64,000 nt of DNA. It comes from JAHEDH01 sp963745865 (GTDB lineage: Bacteria > Actinomycetota > Acidimicrobiia > Spongiisociales > ZC4RG35). The notes beneath the pieces were generated by a model. It was not told the DNA's origin, did no database searches, and saw only the letters and a list, made by a program, of their open reading frames with translations. Made by a program: the position numbers and the translations under genes. The stretch lies in assembly GCA_963745865.1 (NCBI GenBank), contig CAVUYZ010000004.1, positions 496,001 to 560,000 of the forward strand. The letters run 5' to 3'. How positions within the stretch are numbered: the first letter of the stretch is position 1; each line of letters opens with the position of its first letter. Of the stretch, positions 63,220 to 64,000 are shown one piece after another.

Positions 63220-64000
63220 TGGTGAACACCAGGGACGTCGTCGCCGCGCTGCAGGAGCTCGCCGAGTTGACGGTGCTCGAGGAAGAGTCGCCCCAGAGCT
63301 TCAAGGTCAGGGCATACGAGAACGCAATCAGCGGGATCCGGGGTCAGGGCGGGGACATCACCGCCATGAGCAAATCGCAGCTCACCGAGATCAAGGGCGT
63401 TGGACCTGCGACCGCCGACAAGATCCTGCAGTACGTCGAGACCGGCTCGATCGACAAGCTGGACCGACTCCGGGAGTCGTATCCCCCCGATTTCGTGCGG
63501 CTCACCAAGATCCCTGGAATCGGGCCCAAGACGCTCAAGCTCATGCGCCGCGAGCTCGGCATCGAGAACCTGGATCAGCTGCAGCAAGCGATCGCCGACG
63601 AACGACTGCGGAGTCTTCCCGGTCTCGGCAAGACCAGCGAGGAGAAGATCGCCACAGCAATCGATCGCCTCGGCCTCCACGGCAAGGACCGTCGCACGCC
63701 GATCGCCGAAGCATTCCCGATCGCCCGGCGGCTCGTTTCCGAGCTCGAAGAGCTGCCAGGCGTGGAGAGGGTGCAGTACTGCGGGAGCCTCAGACGGCAT
63801 TCGGAGACCGTTGGCGACATCGACATCACCGTCGCCGGCACCGATCCGATCCCCGTCATGGCCTTCGTCGCCGATCATCCGATGGCATCGAGCGTGATCG
63901 GCCACGGTGACACCAAGACCTCGATCCTCGATCGGCAGGGACTTCAGATCGACGTCCGGGTGGTCGCCCCCGAACAGTTCGGTGCGGCAGTCATGTACTT
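63220..64000 (+). CDS. polX: Family X DNA polymerase (PolX), partial at the window end
   Basis: The gene is open from ATG 63220 to the last base, at least 260 residues. An N-terminal 8-kDa-like region (LEEESPQSFKVRAYENAISG, then KGVGPATADKILQYV) carries a helix-hairpin-helix, repeated in LTKIPGIGPKTLKLM and RSLPGLGKTSEEKI. The palm follows with YCGSLRRHSETVGDIDITVA, containing the GS-R and the catalytic DxD pair. Bacterial PolX often has a C-terminal PHP nuclease, which would lie beyond the window. Gap-filling repair synthesis. Confidence 0.92.

Overview
The window is high-GC DNA that reads as the chromosome of an actinobacterium (Actinomycetota), possibly close to Acidimicrobiia. The evidence is gene content: a multidomain 2-oxoglutarate decarboxylase/dehydrogenase (Kgd type), a NUDIX plus histidine-phosphatase fusion of the mycobacterial MutT1 type, a LigD-type polymerase protein, an actinobacterial Tad pilus cluster next to a HAD-IB phosphatase, and many operons joined by ATGA/GTGA start-stop overlaps. 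No tRNA, rRNA, CRISPR array, insertion sequence or phage module was seen. The class-level placement is inference.

Layout. 1-300: G-rich tandem repeats of about 126 bp. 354-6605: a VOC protein, a RidA protein, a cytosine-deaminase-like amidohydrolase, an SsuABC/ThiXYZ-like ABC importer and a creatininase, which look like a uptake and ring-opening set for a small cyclic nitrogen compound. 6643-13527: a hypothetical protein, an operon of a luciferase-like oxidoreductase with two flavodoxin-fold quinone reductases, a LivK-like binding protein and a HerA-like ATPase. 13541-13594: a pure pyrimidine tract with 21 consecutive C. 13646-28619: Kgd, the LigD polymerase-domain protein, MutT1, a LOG protein, an esterase, HisC, an MMPL/RND exporter, a crotonase, and an amidohydrolase-like protein carrying a ClpX-type zinc finger. 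28698-33218: HU, a glycerophosphodiesterase, and a leuC-leuD-lipoprotein-DUF2071 operon. 33329-39532: a membrane protein, an M1-like metallopeptidase with a TPR-like partner, a conserved actinobacterial small protein, an ArsR-MFS efflux pair and a GNAT.

39547-47082 is the most coherent accessory system: a SorC regulator, GutM, glucitol-type EIIC, EIIC', EIIB and EIIA on separate genes, a COG4091-type oxidoreductase, one unrecognised protein, and dedicated HPr and Enzyme I. This is a complete phosphotransferase system in one co-directional run. It faces a three-gene 2-oxoacid/acetoin dehydrogenase operon (E1alpha, E1beta, E2) with two palindromes in its promoter region.

50348-64000: ispD with a divergent IspD-like relative, a HAD-IB phosphatase, a minimal Tad pilus operon, YbaK, glutamine synthetase II, YceH, an MrfA-like helicase, FtsH and the start of a family X DNA polymerase that runs off the window.

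A caution applies throughout. About twenty genes, many of them housekeeping, are broken by single-base indels, and one carries an in-frame TAG, while start-stop overlaps and active-site motifs stay intact. Uncorrected sequencing error is the simplest explanation, so those entries are annotated as CDS over their whole reconstructed span with the break described.
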